43,219 nt of DNA from CAYFLR01 sp964343805 (GCA_964343805.1 CAYFLR010000049.1:1-43219), one strand, 5' to 3'; counted from the stretch's first letter, positions 35,254 through 43,148 are shown. Numbers and translations are program-made. Notes: a model not told the origin generated them from the sequence alone.

Positions 35254-36237
35254 TTAAAGCAAAGCATCCAAGAAAGTTTCAACTTCCTCATCAATGTCTT
35301 TTCTTTCTTGCCATTCATTTAACTCTTCAAAGAGTTCTTCAGCGTCATTTTTAGCTCGGCGGGCTTTTCTATTTTTACCTTGTCTTTGGTATTTATAGTA
35401 GGCAGTGATTCTATCGTTAACTTCACCATACTTACTTACAAGAGTAACCAAAGTGTCATAAGCATCTTCTACTTTGTTTCTTCTATCATCAACAATGTGA
35501 GGAAAATAGCCAACGATTTTTAAAACAGAGCGAACTCTCTTACGAAAATCATGGAAAGCTTCAGCATCATCATGATCTACAATATCTTCAACATCTTGAA
35601 CTCCTTCGTAATCGTCTTCAGCCAGCTTGAGGAGTTCTTTTGCTAAACGAGAGATATTTTCAATTCCTTTGAGACGATTTAAAGGCTTCTTATCAACTCC
35701 GCCCCAGTAAAAACGAGATAGTTCATCTTTATCTACATCAACAATTCTATTGTTAGGATTTCTAAGAAGATCTTTAAGATCTCTTAAATTAGAGTTTTTT
35801 AGAAAGTCATCTAACCATCTACGGACCAGCTTATTAGCATCTTTTACTTCATCATCATCATAGTCTGCATCGTCTGCACTTACACCTTGGATGTCAAAAA
35901 GGTCTTTGAAATCTCCCATGTATTCATAACCTTGATCTAGGTCATCTCTTAATTTTACCAATTCATTTTGATCTTCGTAGGCATACACGAAAAGATCGAT
36001 ATATCCTCTGAAATTACCCAATTGTTTTCTAAGACCTTTAGCTTCATGGGGTAAGGTATCTCTATCAAAGTCTTCTAACTCATCCACTAAGTCTTTGAAA
36101 AGTGGATAAACAACTTCTTTAGCCAGCTTTCCATATTTAAGATCTTTTAAATCTTTGTTGTCTACATCTGGCAAATCAGCTACTGCAACTGAGCTCCAAA
36201 GAGTGAGCATAGAGAGTAATAATAATAGTTTCTTCAT
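35254..36237 (-). CDS. exported CHAD-like helical protein
   Basis: ATG 36237 is chosen (AGGAG eight bases upstream; signal peptide MKKLLLLLSMLTLWSSVAVA) over an upstream in-frame start at 36267. The 327-residue product is almost entirely helical and very charged, rich in Asp, Lys and Arg. Two helices carry the His/Arg spacing of CHAD domains, which bind polyphosphate: LPHEAKGLRKQLGNFRGYID and FHDFRKRVRSVLKIVGYFP. The assignment rests on these motifs only. Acidic stretches (DDADYDDDE) lie between them. Export makes contact with cytoplasmic polyphosphate unlikely, so a periplasmic or surface polyanion is a better guess. It stands alone beside the zinc locus. Confidence 0.6.
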   Translation of the reverse strand: MKKLLLLLSMLTLWSSVAVADLPDVDNKDLKDLKYGKLAKEVVYPLFKDLVDELEDFDRDTLPHEAKGLRKQLGNFRGYIDLFVYAYEDQNELVKLRDDLDQGYEYMGDFKDLFDIQGVSADDADYDDDEVKDANKLVRRWLDDFLKNSNLRDLKDLLRNPNNRIVDVDKDELSRFYWGGVDKKPLNRLKGIENISRLAKELLKLAEDDYEGVQDVEDIVDHDDAEAFHDFRKRVRSVLKIVGYFPHIVDDRRNKVEDAYDTLVTLVSKYGEVNDRITAYYKYQRQGKNRKARRAKNDAEELFEELNEWQERKDIDEEVETFLDALL

Positions 36238-36584
36238 AATTTTCTCCTTTCTAAATTTGACTTTCACTTAAGTGTGTAACCTGAATACCCAGTAAACACC
36301 GTTTTTCGAATAACATGCAGTAATTATTTGAGAAACTGTGTGAGTTAGGGATTTTTACATTTTGATCCGTCATATTTAGCTACGTTATGTAATGCGAAAA
36401 ATCCAATTTGTAAAGAGGTAAATTAATTATTTTTATAATTTAATTTCAAATAGATAAGGGATTCTTATGTGAGTCGTGTTGGAATTAAGTATTTCAAATA
36501 ATGGAGGCGAAATGAATCACCTTTTTGGGGTTATGAGGATCCAGGATAGATAAATGATGGTTACTTTGAAAAGGAAATAGTCTC
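36238..36584. other. 347-base intergenic region without a clear gene
   Basis: This AT-rich space lies between the CHAD-like gene and the end of the zur gene. An inverted repeat GGATTTTT (36349-36356)/AAAAATCC (36397-36404) could form a long hairpin. Near the right end, GGAGG precedes a 13-codon ORF at 36512-36553 (MNHLFGVMRIQDR), followed one base later by another of 8 codons. These may be chance. Promoters for the minus-strand CHAD-like gene must lie here, but no clear -35/-10 pair stands out. Confidence 0.5.
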
Positions 36585-36953
36585 TCAAGTACAAGCGGGA
36601 CAAACCCCAAAAAGAAAAATCTCATGGGCTTCCACAACATATCCTTTGGGTGCAACGGAATCTTTTTTTAAAGCACAGCCGGGGAGTTCATAGGCCTTGT
36701 CACATTTACGGCAGTGAAAATGATGGTGGTGGGATTTGCCTGTTCGTTCAAAAAGAGCCCCTAAAGTGGGGTGTTGAATTTTCTTAATAAAACCATCTTT
36801 AATTAAGCTTTTAAGATTACGATAGATGGTGGATTGGTTTAGATTTTCTACGTATTGACGGCTATATTCGAGAATCTCTTCAATCTTTAAAGGTCTTTTT
36901 TGATCCTCAAAAGCCTTTTCTATGGCCAGTCTTTGTGTGGTATTACGTTTCAA
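36585..36953 (-). CDS. zur: Fur-family regulator, probable zinc uptake regulator Zur
   Basis: The 122-residue protein is a compact Fur-family member: a winged helix with RPLKIEEILEYSRQ and NQSTIYRNLKSLIKDGFIKKI, then the dimerisation part with KSHHHHFHCRKCDKAYELPGC and a C-terminal FGVCPACT. The two CxxC pairs form the structural zinc site; the His cluster supplies sensing ligands. It starts at TTG 36953, seven bases after AAGGAGG. It is divergent from the znu operon with two palindromes between, the usual Zur arrangement. Zur over Fur, Mur or PerR is inferred from that context. In zinc-replete cells it should repress the znu genes and perhaps zinc locus 1. Confidence 0.88.
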   Translation of the reverse strand: MKRNTTQRLAIEKAFEDQKRPLKIEEILEYSRQYVENLNQSTIYRNLKSLIKDGFIKKIQHPTLGALFERTGKSHHHHFHCRKCDKAYELPGCALKKDSVAPKGYVVEAHEIFLFGVCPACT

Positions 36954-36993
36954 ACCTCAACCTCCTTAAGAAAAATATAGATCATAATTTTGA

Positions 36994-37017
36994 TTATTGC
37001 AAATAATTTTGCAATAA
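36994..37017. promoter_or_regulatory. candidate Zur operator 1
   Basis: Perfect 10-base arms TTATTGCAAA and TTTGCAATAA flank TAAT. The site lies 41 bases upstream of the TTG start of zur and just before the -35 box of the znu promoter, so it could control both directions. It shares the TTGCAAA half-site with the palindrome at 37050. Confidence 0.65.
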
Positions 37018-37019
37018 GC

Positions 37020-37047
37020 TTGACAAGAACTCTTTAACTGATAATCT
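37020..37047 (+). promoter_or_regulatory. sigma70-type promoter for the znu operon
   Basis: TTGACA (37020-37025) is a consensus -35 box, and TAATCT (37042-37047) at 16 bases spacing is a fair -10 box. It lies between the two palindromes and 53 bases before the ATG of znuA, so bound Zur would cover both sides of RNA polymerase. Confidence 0.55.
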
Positions 37048-37049
37048 AA

Positions 37050-37073
37050 TTGCAAATGTAATTGCATTTGCAA
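37050..37073. promoter_or_regulatory. candidate Zur operator 2
   Basis: TTGCAAATG and CATTTGCAA are perfect 9-base inverted arms around TAATTG. The site lies at the expected transcription start of the znu operon, 27 bases before the znuA ATG. The half-site TTGCAAA is shared with operator 1, which supports one regulator binding both. Confidence 0.7.
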
Positions 37074-37099
37074 CTTTTCGAATTTCAGGAGACAGAAGT

Positions 37100-38224
37100 A
37101 TGACTAAAAAATGGTATCAATTATTCATCCTTTTAATTGCATTTTGATTCTTAAATTTTCCAATATCAGCAAAAAAGACCAAAGCAGTGAAGAATATTTT
37201 AGTTTCAACCTTTCCCATTTACCAGATTGTCCGAAATATCACTCAAGATAGTCCCCATCTCAAAGTCCAACTCATGATTCCGAGTCAGATGGGTTGTCCC
37301 CATGATTATGCTTTGACTCCCCAGGATATGAAAAAACTCGTCAAGGCCAATGCCCTCATTATCAATGGATTGGGTCTGGAAGAATTCCTCGGTGCACCCA
37401 TAAAAAAAGAAAATCCCAATATCCATATCATCGATAGTTCTGCTGGTATTAAAGAGACTCTTGAATTTTCAAAAGAGGAAGATCATGACGAACATCATGA
37501 TGACCATGGTAAACATGACAAAGACCATGATGATCATGATAAGCACGACAAGGATCATGATGATCATGAAAAGGGCCATGATAAGCATGGTAAAGAGCAT
37601 GATGAACACGATGATGAACATGACAAGCATGGTAAAGATCACGATGATCACGAAAAGGACCATGACAAGCATGGTGACCATGATGATCACGATCACCATC
37701 ATGAAGGGACCAACCCTCATCTTTTTGCTAGTCCTCGCATGACGGCTAAATTAGCCATGAATCTCGCCGCTGAACTCTCAAAAATTGATCCAGCAGGTGC
37801 AGGAACTTATTTTAAAAATGCCCAATCCTATGCAAAGAAAATGAATCAGCTTGCAGATGACATGTCCGCCTTAGGAAAACGTCTTAAGAATAAAAAAATC
37901 GTTCAGCCTCATGGGATATTTGATTACTTAGCTCGTGACATTGGACTCGAAATCGTAGCCGTACTTACAGCTCATGGTGCAGAACCTTCGGCATCTGAAA
38001 TGGCCCAACTGGTTAAAGTGATCAAGAAAGAAAAAGCGGGAGCCATCTATACTGAACCTCAATATTCTGCTAAGGTTGGAAAAACATTGGCCAGGGAAAC
38101 GGGAGTCAAACTAGCCGAGCTAGATCCAGTGGCTACGGGTCCTAAAAATGCCCCAATGAATTACTTTGAAAAAGTAATGCGTAAAAATATGGATGTTTTG
38201 CAAAAGACATTGGGAACAAAATAA
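37100..38224 (+). CDS. znuA: zinc ABC transporter substrate-binding protein (ZnuA-like) with in-frame TGA in the signal peptide
   Basis: The natural start is ATG 37100, after CAGGAG, giving MTKKWYQLFILLIAF then a TGA at 37145-37147, then FLNFPISAKK and the mature protein. Without the stop this would be a normal signal peptide. The open frame without a stop begins at GTG 37187 and would lack any signal. The mature part is a cluster A-I binding protein: STFPIYQIVRNIT, CPHDYALTPQDM, a His/Asp/Lys loop of about 75 residues (DDHDKHDKDHDDHEK type), TNPHLFASP, KIVQPHGIFDYLARD and TEPQYS. The loop is typical of zinc-specific ZnuA. It is the first gene of the znu operon under the palindromic operators. 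The TGA may be a real mutation, a sequencing error or readthrough. Confidence 0.85.
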
Positions 38225-38226
38225 AT

Positions 38227-39018
38227 ATGATCGACCCACATTCGCTTAATGGCGTACAAGTTACCTTTAAAAATTTAAAGGTTCAATTACAAGGTTGTCC
38301 TATAATTAATGATTTTTCGGCCCAGGTGCCTAAGGGAAGCAGTACCGCTATTATTGGTCCCAACGGTGCAGGAAAAACCACTCTTTTGATGGCTTTATTA
38401 GGTCAACTGCCCTATCAAGGAACCATTGAAATTAAAAATGGTAAAACTAAAAAGAAGCCAAAAATTGGCTATGTTCCACAGAAATTGCAGTTTGATCGTG
38501 GTCTTCCTATTACCGTCATCGAATTTATGGTGATGTGGAAACAGCGTTTACCTCTCTGGTTTGGTATCAATGCGGATTTCCGTCATTCTGCAATGGAACT
38601 GCTGGTTGCCGTCAAAGCTGATAACTTAGCCAGCCAGAAAGTAGGCACTCTTTCCGGAGGAGAAATGCAGCGCGTGCTTTTAGCTTTGTCCTTATGGCAA
38701 GACCCCGATTTGCTTGTGCTAGACGAGCCTGCTGCCGGTGTTGATGTGCATGGAGATTATATCTTCTGCGAGCTTTTAGAAGAATTGCGTCATAAAAGAG
38801 GCTTCACTCAACTTATGGTGACCCATGATCTTTCTCTCATTACTCATCATGCCACCCATGTTATCTGCCTCAATCGAAAACTTATAAAAGAAGGACCTCC
38901 AAAGGAAGTGTTAACTGAAGATATACTGATGGATTTATTTGGACTTCATATGGGACTTGTGAATCGTAAAGCTTTAACTCATCCATTACCCAACGTTACT
39001 CCGTGTCAATGTGATTAG
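38227..39018 (+). CDS. znuC: zinc ABC transporter ATP-binding protein (ZnuC-like)
   Basis: The 263-residue ATPase carries Walker A GPNGAGKTT (about residues 44-52), the Q-loop in VPQKLQF, the signature LSGGEMQRV, Walker B LLVLDEPAAGVD and the switch His in VTHDLSLITHH. It matches the MntB/ZnuC type that drives ABC-3 permeases. It starts 2 bases after the znuA stop. The C-terminal NVTPCQCD has two Cys. It is the only ATP-binding subunit in the window and may also energise the permease at 14060, whose operon lacks one. Confidence 0.93.
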   Translation: MIDPHSLNGVQVTFKNLKVQLQGCPIINDFSAQVPKGSSTAIIGPNGAGKTTLLMALLGQLPYQGTIEIKNGKTKKKPKIGYVPQKLQFDRGLPITVIEFMVMWKQRLPLWFGINADFRHSAMELLVAVKADNLASQKVGTLSGGEMQRVLLALSLWQDPDLLVLDEPAAGVDVHGDYIFCELLEELRHKRGFTQLMVTHDLSLITHHATHVICLNRKLIKEGPPKEVLTEDILMDLFGLHMGLVNRKALTHPLPNVTPCQCD

Positions 39019-39028
39019 GAGGCTATCT

Positions 39029-39907
39029 TTGCCTGAGCTAACTTTTTTATATGATCTGATTGCCTACCTATTTCCATTTGAATTTATGCAACTAAAATTT
39101 ATGCAGACGGCCATGGTTGGAATACTACTTTTGGCCCCCATGGTAGCCGTGATGGGTTTGCAGGTGGTCAATTTTCGCATGGCGTTTTTTGCTGATGCCA
39201 CCAGTCACTCAGCCTTTACCGGGGTCGCCATAGGTTTATTACTAATGATCGATCCCAGGTTTACCATGCCCGCTTTTGCCCTAATTATGGGATTAATCAT
39301 CGTGGTGACTCAAAGGAGGAGCAGTTTATCAACAGATACCATTATTGGCGTTTTTTTCTCGGCAGTTATTGCCTTTGGTATTGCTATGGTGAGCCGAGAG
39401 CGAGGTATAGCTAGAGATATGCAAAGGTGGCTCTATGGCGATATTCTTACGCTCAGTGACAACGACATATATCTTATGTTTTTGCTCTTTGTGGTTTTGA
39501 TCCTTTTTCAGGCTTACAGTTATAATCGATTGCTGGCCATCGGTATGAATCCAGTTCTAGCGGCCACTCAGAAAATAAGAGTTGCTGCTTATCAATACAT
39601 CTACGCCGCTCTATTATCACTCCTGGTTATTTTTTCTGTCCGAGCTGTTGGAGTGTTATTAGTGACAGCCATGTTAATTGTTCCTGCGGCCACCGCTAGA
39701 AATTTTGCCAGTTCGGCAGGAAGTTTAGTGTGGTGGGCACTGCTTGTCAGTATCACTTCCGCCGTAGCCGGGCTCATGATTTCTGCCCAAGATTGGGCTT
39801 CCACCGCAACCGGAGCCACCATTGTACTTGTGAGTTTCTGTTGGTTTTTGATCAGTTTAATTCAATTCCTTATCAATCGGAAAAAAAATGTCTCAAGAAG
39901 TATTTAA
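39029..39907 (+). CDS. znuB: zinc ABC transporter permease (ZnuB-like)
   Basis: The protein has about eight transmembrane segments and ABC-3 motifs: LLLAPMVAVMGLQVVNFRMAFFADATSHSAFTGVAIG, STDTIIGVFFSAVIAFGIA and VGVLLVTAMLIVPAATARNFA. TTG 39029 is chosen because AGGAGG lies 7 bases upstream, overlapping the znuC stop; a GTG at 39011 is in frame but has no SD. It moves zinc through the inner membrane with ZnuA and ZnuC. Its last 20 bases overlap the next gene. It is a distant relative of the permease at 14060, with a different N-terminus. Confidence 0.9.
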   Translation: MPELTFLYDLIAYLFPFEFMQLKFMQTAMVGILLLAPMVAVMGLQVVNFRMAFFADATSHSAFTGVAIGLLLMIDPRFTMPAFALIMGLIIVVTQRRSSLSTDTIIGVFFSAVIAFGIAMVSRERGIARDMQRWLYGDILTLSDNDIYLMFLLFVVLILFQAYSYNRLLAIGMNPVLAATQKIRVAAYQYIYAALLSLLVIFSVRAVGVLLVTAMLIVPAATARNFASSAGSLVWWALLVSITSAVAGLMISAQDWASTATGATIVLVSFCWFLISLIQFLINRKKNVSRSI

Positions 39908-40697
39908 AATAAAACTTGAAAATAAAGGTGTGGATGACCTTTTTAGAAAAATGGGTCTCTTATCTCTATCCCTATTTGTAATCATTGCTTATGGTTTGAT
40001 TCTATCCAATCCAAATGGATCCTCTATCCCTACCCTTTCGGTGATGTTTGCAAGTTTGTTATTAGAGGCTATTCCATTTATGCTTTTAGGCTCTCTGGTG
40101 GGGGGGATAATTGAAGTTTTTGTAAGCCGTGATCGGATGATGAGTCTACTGCCCAAAAAAGGTTGGAAGGCTGTGATGGTAACGGGAGCTCTTGGAATGG
40201 TCTTTCCGGTCTGCGAGTGTGCCATTGTCCCTATCGTATCAAGGTCCATTCGTAAAGGTCTGCCCCCAGCTGCAGCTATTGCCTACTTGTTAGGAGGACC
40301 CATTGTAAATCCTATAGTCGGTTTGTCCACTGCCATGGCCTATAACTTTAATTGGCAAATAGCTTTCATGCGGCTTGGTTTGGGGTATGTGATAGCTATT
40401 TTTATAGCCTTATTTCTGGGAAGAGTCTTTAGCCGAGAGCAGATGCTTCGTAAGCACATTTATGAAGGGGCTGAAATAGAGTGCTCTTTCAACCATGGTC
40501 ACCTCGACAAACATGAACACCATGAGCATCATGAGAACTGTGACAATCATGGTCATCAAGAAAGTTGTGATCATCATGACCACCATGGACACCATCACCA
40601 TCATCATCACCATCATCATCATCATCACCATCATCATCATGATCATGATGAAAATGAATCCCTTTGGTCTAATGGGCGTTTTCCGTTACGGTTCTGA
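39888..40697 (+). CDS. YcgR/DUF318-type permease, N-terminal part before a frameshift
   Basis: This frame encodes the first half of a predicted permease of the YcgR/YraQ (COG0701) family: four transmembrane segments with ASLLLEAIPFMLLGSLVGG and the family signature FPVCECAIVPIVSRSIRKGLPPAAAIAYLLGGPIVNP. It ends in a hydrophilic loop with HLDKHEHHEHHENCD and a run of 17 His, then leaves the family frame and stops at 40697. The second half of the permease continues in the next frame from about 40645. A +1 change within the CAT/CAC tract would restore one 390-residue protein. The gene overlaps znuB by 20 bases. Zinc or another metal is the likely substrate, judged from context. Confidence 0.8.
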   Translation: MSQEVFKIKLENKGVDDLFRKMGLLSLSLFVIIAYGLILSNPNGSSIPTLSVMFASLLLEAIPFMLLGSLVGGIIEVFVSRDRMMSLLPKKGWKAVMVTGALGMVFPVCECAIVPIVSRSIRKGLPPAAAIAYLLGGPIVNPIVGLSTAMAYNFNWQIAFMRLGLGYVIAIFIALFLGRVFSREQMLRKHIYEGAEIECSFNHGHLDKHEHHEHHENCDNHGHQESCDHHDHHGHHHHHHHHHHHHHHHHHDHDENESLWSNGRFPLRF

Positions 40698-41070
40698 AGA
40701 TTTTATTGGGGTGGCTCATTATTTGATCATTGGTGCTTTTTTGGCTGCATTGGCACAGACTTATGTTGACCGGAGTGTTTTTCTTTCCTTCGGCGATCAA
40801 CCGGTATTGCCTTCTTTTCTGATGATTTCCTTGGCTGTATTACTCAATCTCTGTTCCGAGGCTGATGCCTTTATAGCGGCATCATTTGTTGGATTAATTC
40901 CCTTATCTGCCCAGATGGCATTTATGATCACTGGACCCATATTTGATCTGAAATTGCTCCTCATGTATCAAAGTCTTTTTCGTAAACGAGCCATCGTTGC
41001 CTTATCCTCTACTATTTTAATCACTGTTTCTACTATTGCTGTTGCCCTTGAGTTGGTAGGAGGTTTGTAA
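40645..41070 (+). CDS. YcgR/DUF318-type permease, C-terminal part after a frameshift
   Basis: From ATG 40645 this frame encodes the second membrane half of the permease: VFRYGSEDFIGVAHYLIIGAFLAALAQTYV, LLNLCSEADAFIAASF and MITGPIFDLKLLLMYQSLFRKR, all as in intact YcgR/YraQ proteins. The upstream portion of the same frame is only the out-of-frame reading of His codons. The ATG-ATG lies just after the His tract, so separate translation is possible but no SD is obvious. The stop shares a base with the ATG of the YcgQ-like gene at 41070, consistent with a two-component permease. Confidence 0.75.
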   Translation: MMKMNPFGLMGVFRYGSEDFIGVAHYLIIGAFLAALAQTYVDRSVFLSFGDQPVLPSFLMISLAVLLNLCSEADAFIAASFVGLIPLSAQMAFMITGPIFDLKLLLMYQSLFRKRAIVALSSTILITVSTIAVALELVGGL

Positions 41071-41850
41071 TGCGATTTGTAAAAGATTTTTCTGAGCGTT
41101 GGTGGGACATTCTTATTTTATTGTTCTGGATCTTAGCTATCTCAATAATTTTTTATACTGGTAATTACACCAAATACTTAAGCCCCGTATTTGGTTGGGT
41201 TTTAGCTGGTGGTCTATTTATTTTAATCATGATGTTCATTGCAAATTTATTAGATATAGAAAATAAGCCATTTATGCTTGGTCAAAAGCTCCAATTTCTC
41301 ATTTTTATTGTTCCATTGCTTTACTTATTCAATGCTCAAGATGTCACTTTAGATTCCTACGCTTATAGAAAACGATCCGTTGGTCTCCCTTCAGTGAACC
41401 TAGTTACAGAGACTATACAAAAGGGAAAACCGGAGGTGTTTCTAAAAAACTCTTTCTTGTCCAATATTGAAAGTAGTAGCCCATCTTCTGGCTCATATAC
41501 AGATATTACTATTAACCATCTTCATCAAGCTCCTATGAAATATGTGGATAAATCTATAAAGATTGTGGGGATGTTAAGTAAAAATCGTCTAAAGGATTAT
41601 AAAGGATTAGAAAAAAATACGGTTGAAATTTTTCGCTTTAGTGTTAGCTGCTGTACTGCGGATGCTCGAGCTTATGCCGTATTAGCCGAAACACAGAATT
41701 TACCACCTTTTAAGAATGATACATGGGTGGAGGTGAGTGGAATCTTCNNNNNNNNNNAGTTTAAAAAAGTTACAAAATTTAAATATACCTGTTTTAAAAA
41801 AGGCAACCATTCAAAAAGTAAAGGAACCCCAAAGCCCTTATATGTTTTAG
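41070..41850 (+). CDS. TIGR03943/DUF1980 putative permease subunit (YcgQ-like)
   Basis: The product has two or three N-terminal transmembrane segments (WWDILILLFWILAISIIF, SPVFGWVLAGGLFILIMMFIAN, LIFIVPLLYLF), then a soluble domain with VEIFRFSVSCCTADARAYAVLAE and DTWVEVSGIF, the TIGR03943 signature. A 10-N gap at 41748-41757 interrupts it. The frame after the gap that fits the family reads SLKKLQNLNIPVLKKATIQKV and KEPQSPYMF and ends at TAG 41850, so I end the gene there, not at 41912. YcgQ and YcgR proteins occur as pairs and are frequently next to zinc transport genes. The function is unproven; the Cys-Cys motif could bind metal. Confidence 0.85.
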
Positions 41851-41951
41851 GCTGTTTAAGATTAATTTTATATTCTTTTTCGTGGACTTGTTCCTCAAGT
41901 CTTAATTCATAATCGTAGTATTAACTTTAAAAAATTTACAAGGAGATTTTA

Positions 41952-42410
41952 ATGAAACTATCAAAAACACTATTTTTATCCATCATTGTTGCTCTTCTAT
42001 ATTCAATAAGCCCAGTTTACGCTTCAGGTGATCATGAGCATGAGCATGAGCATGGTGATGAACATGGACATGATCATGAAGGAGAAGGTTTGGTAATCGA
42101 AGATGGTCAATGTGTGGGCTTATTAGGTCGCCCAGGTCAACCTGGTAAATTCCTTCAAGGTAGTGAAGAAATGGCTCTTTCCATCGAAGTAGCTGAATGT
42201 AATTTATGTATAGCAGATGGACATGATGAACAAGAGTGTCTCCATGATGAAGACCGTGAGCAGATCATTGCAAGTATTGTGGAAGATACCCATGCTCGTC
42301 CTGGTCGTCGAGTGGGTTCAAAGGTTGAATTTCATTTAAACGATTCCAGTGAAGTTGAGTATATTTGTCATTTTCATACCTATGAAAGTGGTGAGATTGA
42401 TTGCCATTAG
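41952..42410 (+). CDS. small His/Cys-rich periplasmic protein, zinc locus 2
   Basis: The 152-residue product has a signal peptide (cleavage at YASG, about residue 25), a His/Glu N-terminus (DHEHEHEHGDEHGHDHEGEG) and a body with six Cys in QCVGLLG, ECNLCIADGHDEQECLHDED and ICHFHTYESGEIDCH. AAGGAG precedes the ATG. The family is not one I know. The layout suggests a soluble metal-binding periplasmic protein, possibly delivering zinc to ZnuA. It lies 102 bases after the YcgQ gene, with a weak hairpin GACTTG/CAAGTC (41885-41901) in between, and 10 bases before the lipoprotein gene. Confidence 0.75.
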   Translation: MKLSKTLFLSIIVALLYSISPVYASGDHEHEHEHGDEHGHDHEGEGLVIEDGQCVGLLGRPGQPGKFLQGSEEMALSIEVAECNLCIADGHDEQECLHDEDREQIIASIVEDTHARPGRRVGSKVEFHLNDSSEVEYICHFHTYESGEIDCH

Positions 42411-42419
42411 AGGTTTGAA

Positions 42420-43088
42420 ATGAAAACATTAAAACTAAAACTTGCTTTAAGAAAAAGTGTTCTGTTTACCTTCCTAGCTTTAGCTTTTGTTTCTTGTGTG
42501 GGGAGTGAAAACAGTAATTCAGATTCCAATACAGTTAATGATCAACCCACTCCTAGTAAATTTCATCTTATCGGCTCTGCAGACAATAATCTTGCCTTTA
42601 AAGAAAATGAAATTCATGGCAGCGGTTCTTTCATCTTTAATACTCCCCTAGTATCCACTCAATCAAACCAGCATTTTATAGTGCAGTTTGCAGTGGAATT
42701 AGGGGGCTATGTTGCCATTCATATGTATTCAGACAAAGATTTGAATGGGGGCATCACCGTCAGAGTTGAAAGAAAAAGCGATGAAACACCAGTTACTAGA
42801 TTGATTGCCCAACATGCTGAGATTGACGATGACATTAGTTATGAATTTGAAGATTCTCTTAATCCTCGGATCAGAGAGTTGGTTACTCTGCGCTTGGATA
42901 TGCATAATAAAGAAGCGGATGGACATCTCTTAATGTGGATTGCTGATCCTAAAGACAAAGTAGAAAAAGGAAATCATGTCTTTAATGATCTAGTAGGAGC
43001 AAATGGCATTGGATCCTTCTGGGGAATTTCAATGAAGAATGCTAAGATCATATTTACAGATGTGAAACCAGCTGTGGATGAACACTGA
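42420..43088 (+). CDS. lipoprotein paralogous to the His-rich lipoprotein of zinc locus 1
   Basis: The 222-residue lipoprotein has a signal ending AFVSC (Cys26). Its mature domain shares an ordered set of motifs with the protein at 16920: a GSG turn, N-x-PL-S, HF, EL-GG, a strand ending R, LRLDMHN, H-x-x-x-W and GSFWGISMKNA. It lacks the HDHE tract. Having the same uncommon lipoprotein family in both zinc loci, each next to a His-rich protein, points to a shared step in metal capture at the outer membrane. It follows the small His/Cys-rich gene by 10 bases and is followed by a terminator. No family name is known to me. Confidence 0.8.
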   Translation: MKTLKLKLALRKSVLFTFLALAFVSCVGSENSNSDSNTVNDQPTPSKFHLIGSADNNLAFKENEIHGSGSFIFNTPLVSTQSNQHFIVQFAVELGGYVAIHMYSDKDLNGGITVRVERKSDETPVTRLIAQHAEIDDDISYEFEDSLNPRIRELVTLRLDMHNKEADGHLLMWIADPKDKVEKGNHVFNDLVGANGIGSFWGISMKNAKIIFTDVKPAVDEH

Positions 43089-43104
43089 TTTATTATTACC
43101 AACT

Positions 43105-43140
43105 GATACTGTGGGTGTTTGACACCTACAGTATCTTTCT
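43105..43140 (+). terminator. rho-independent terminator of zinc locus 2
   Basis: GATACTGT pairs with ACAGTATC, continued by a G-U pair and GGTGT/ACACC, around a TTG loop, followed by TTTCTT. The stem of 14 pairs lies 17 bases after the lipoprotein stop and closes the operon, just before the repeat at 43149. Confidence 0.88.
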
Positions 43141-43148
43141 TGCTTAAT

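Noticed and set aside
36512..36580. Two micro-ORFs (13 and 8 codons) after GGAGG
   Set aside because: A good SD but no link to a downstream plus-strand gene, since zur is on the other strand; too short to support as genes.
37145..37147. TGA as selenocysteine or a genome-wide sense codon
   Set aside because: Several genes here end in TGA, no SECIS-like hairpin is obvious after it, and a signal peptide has no need for selenocysteine.
40495..40644. Met/Ile/Thr-rich start of the second permease frame
   Set aside because: It is the out-of-frame reading of His codons; the family match begins only after about 40660.
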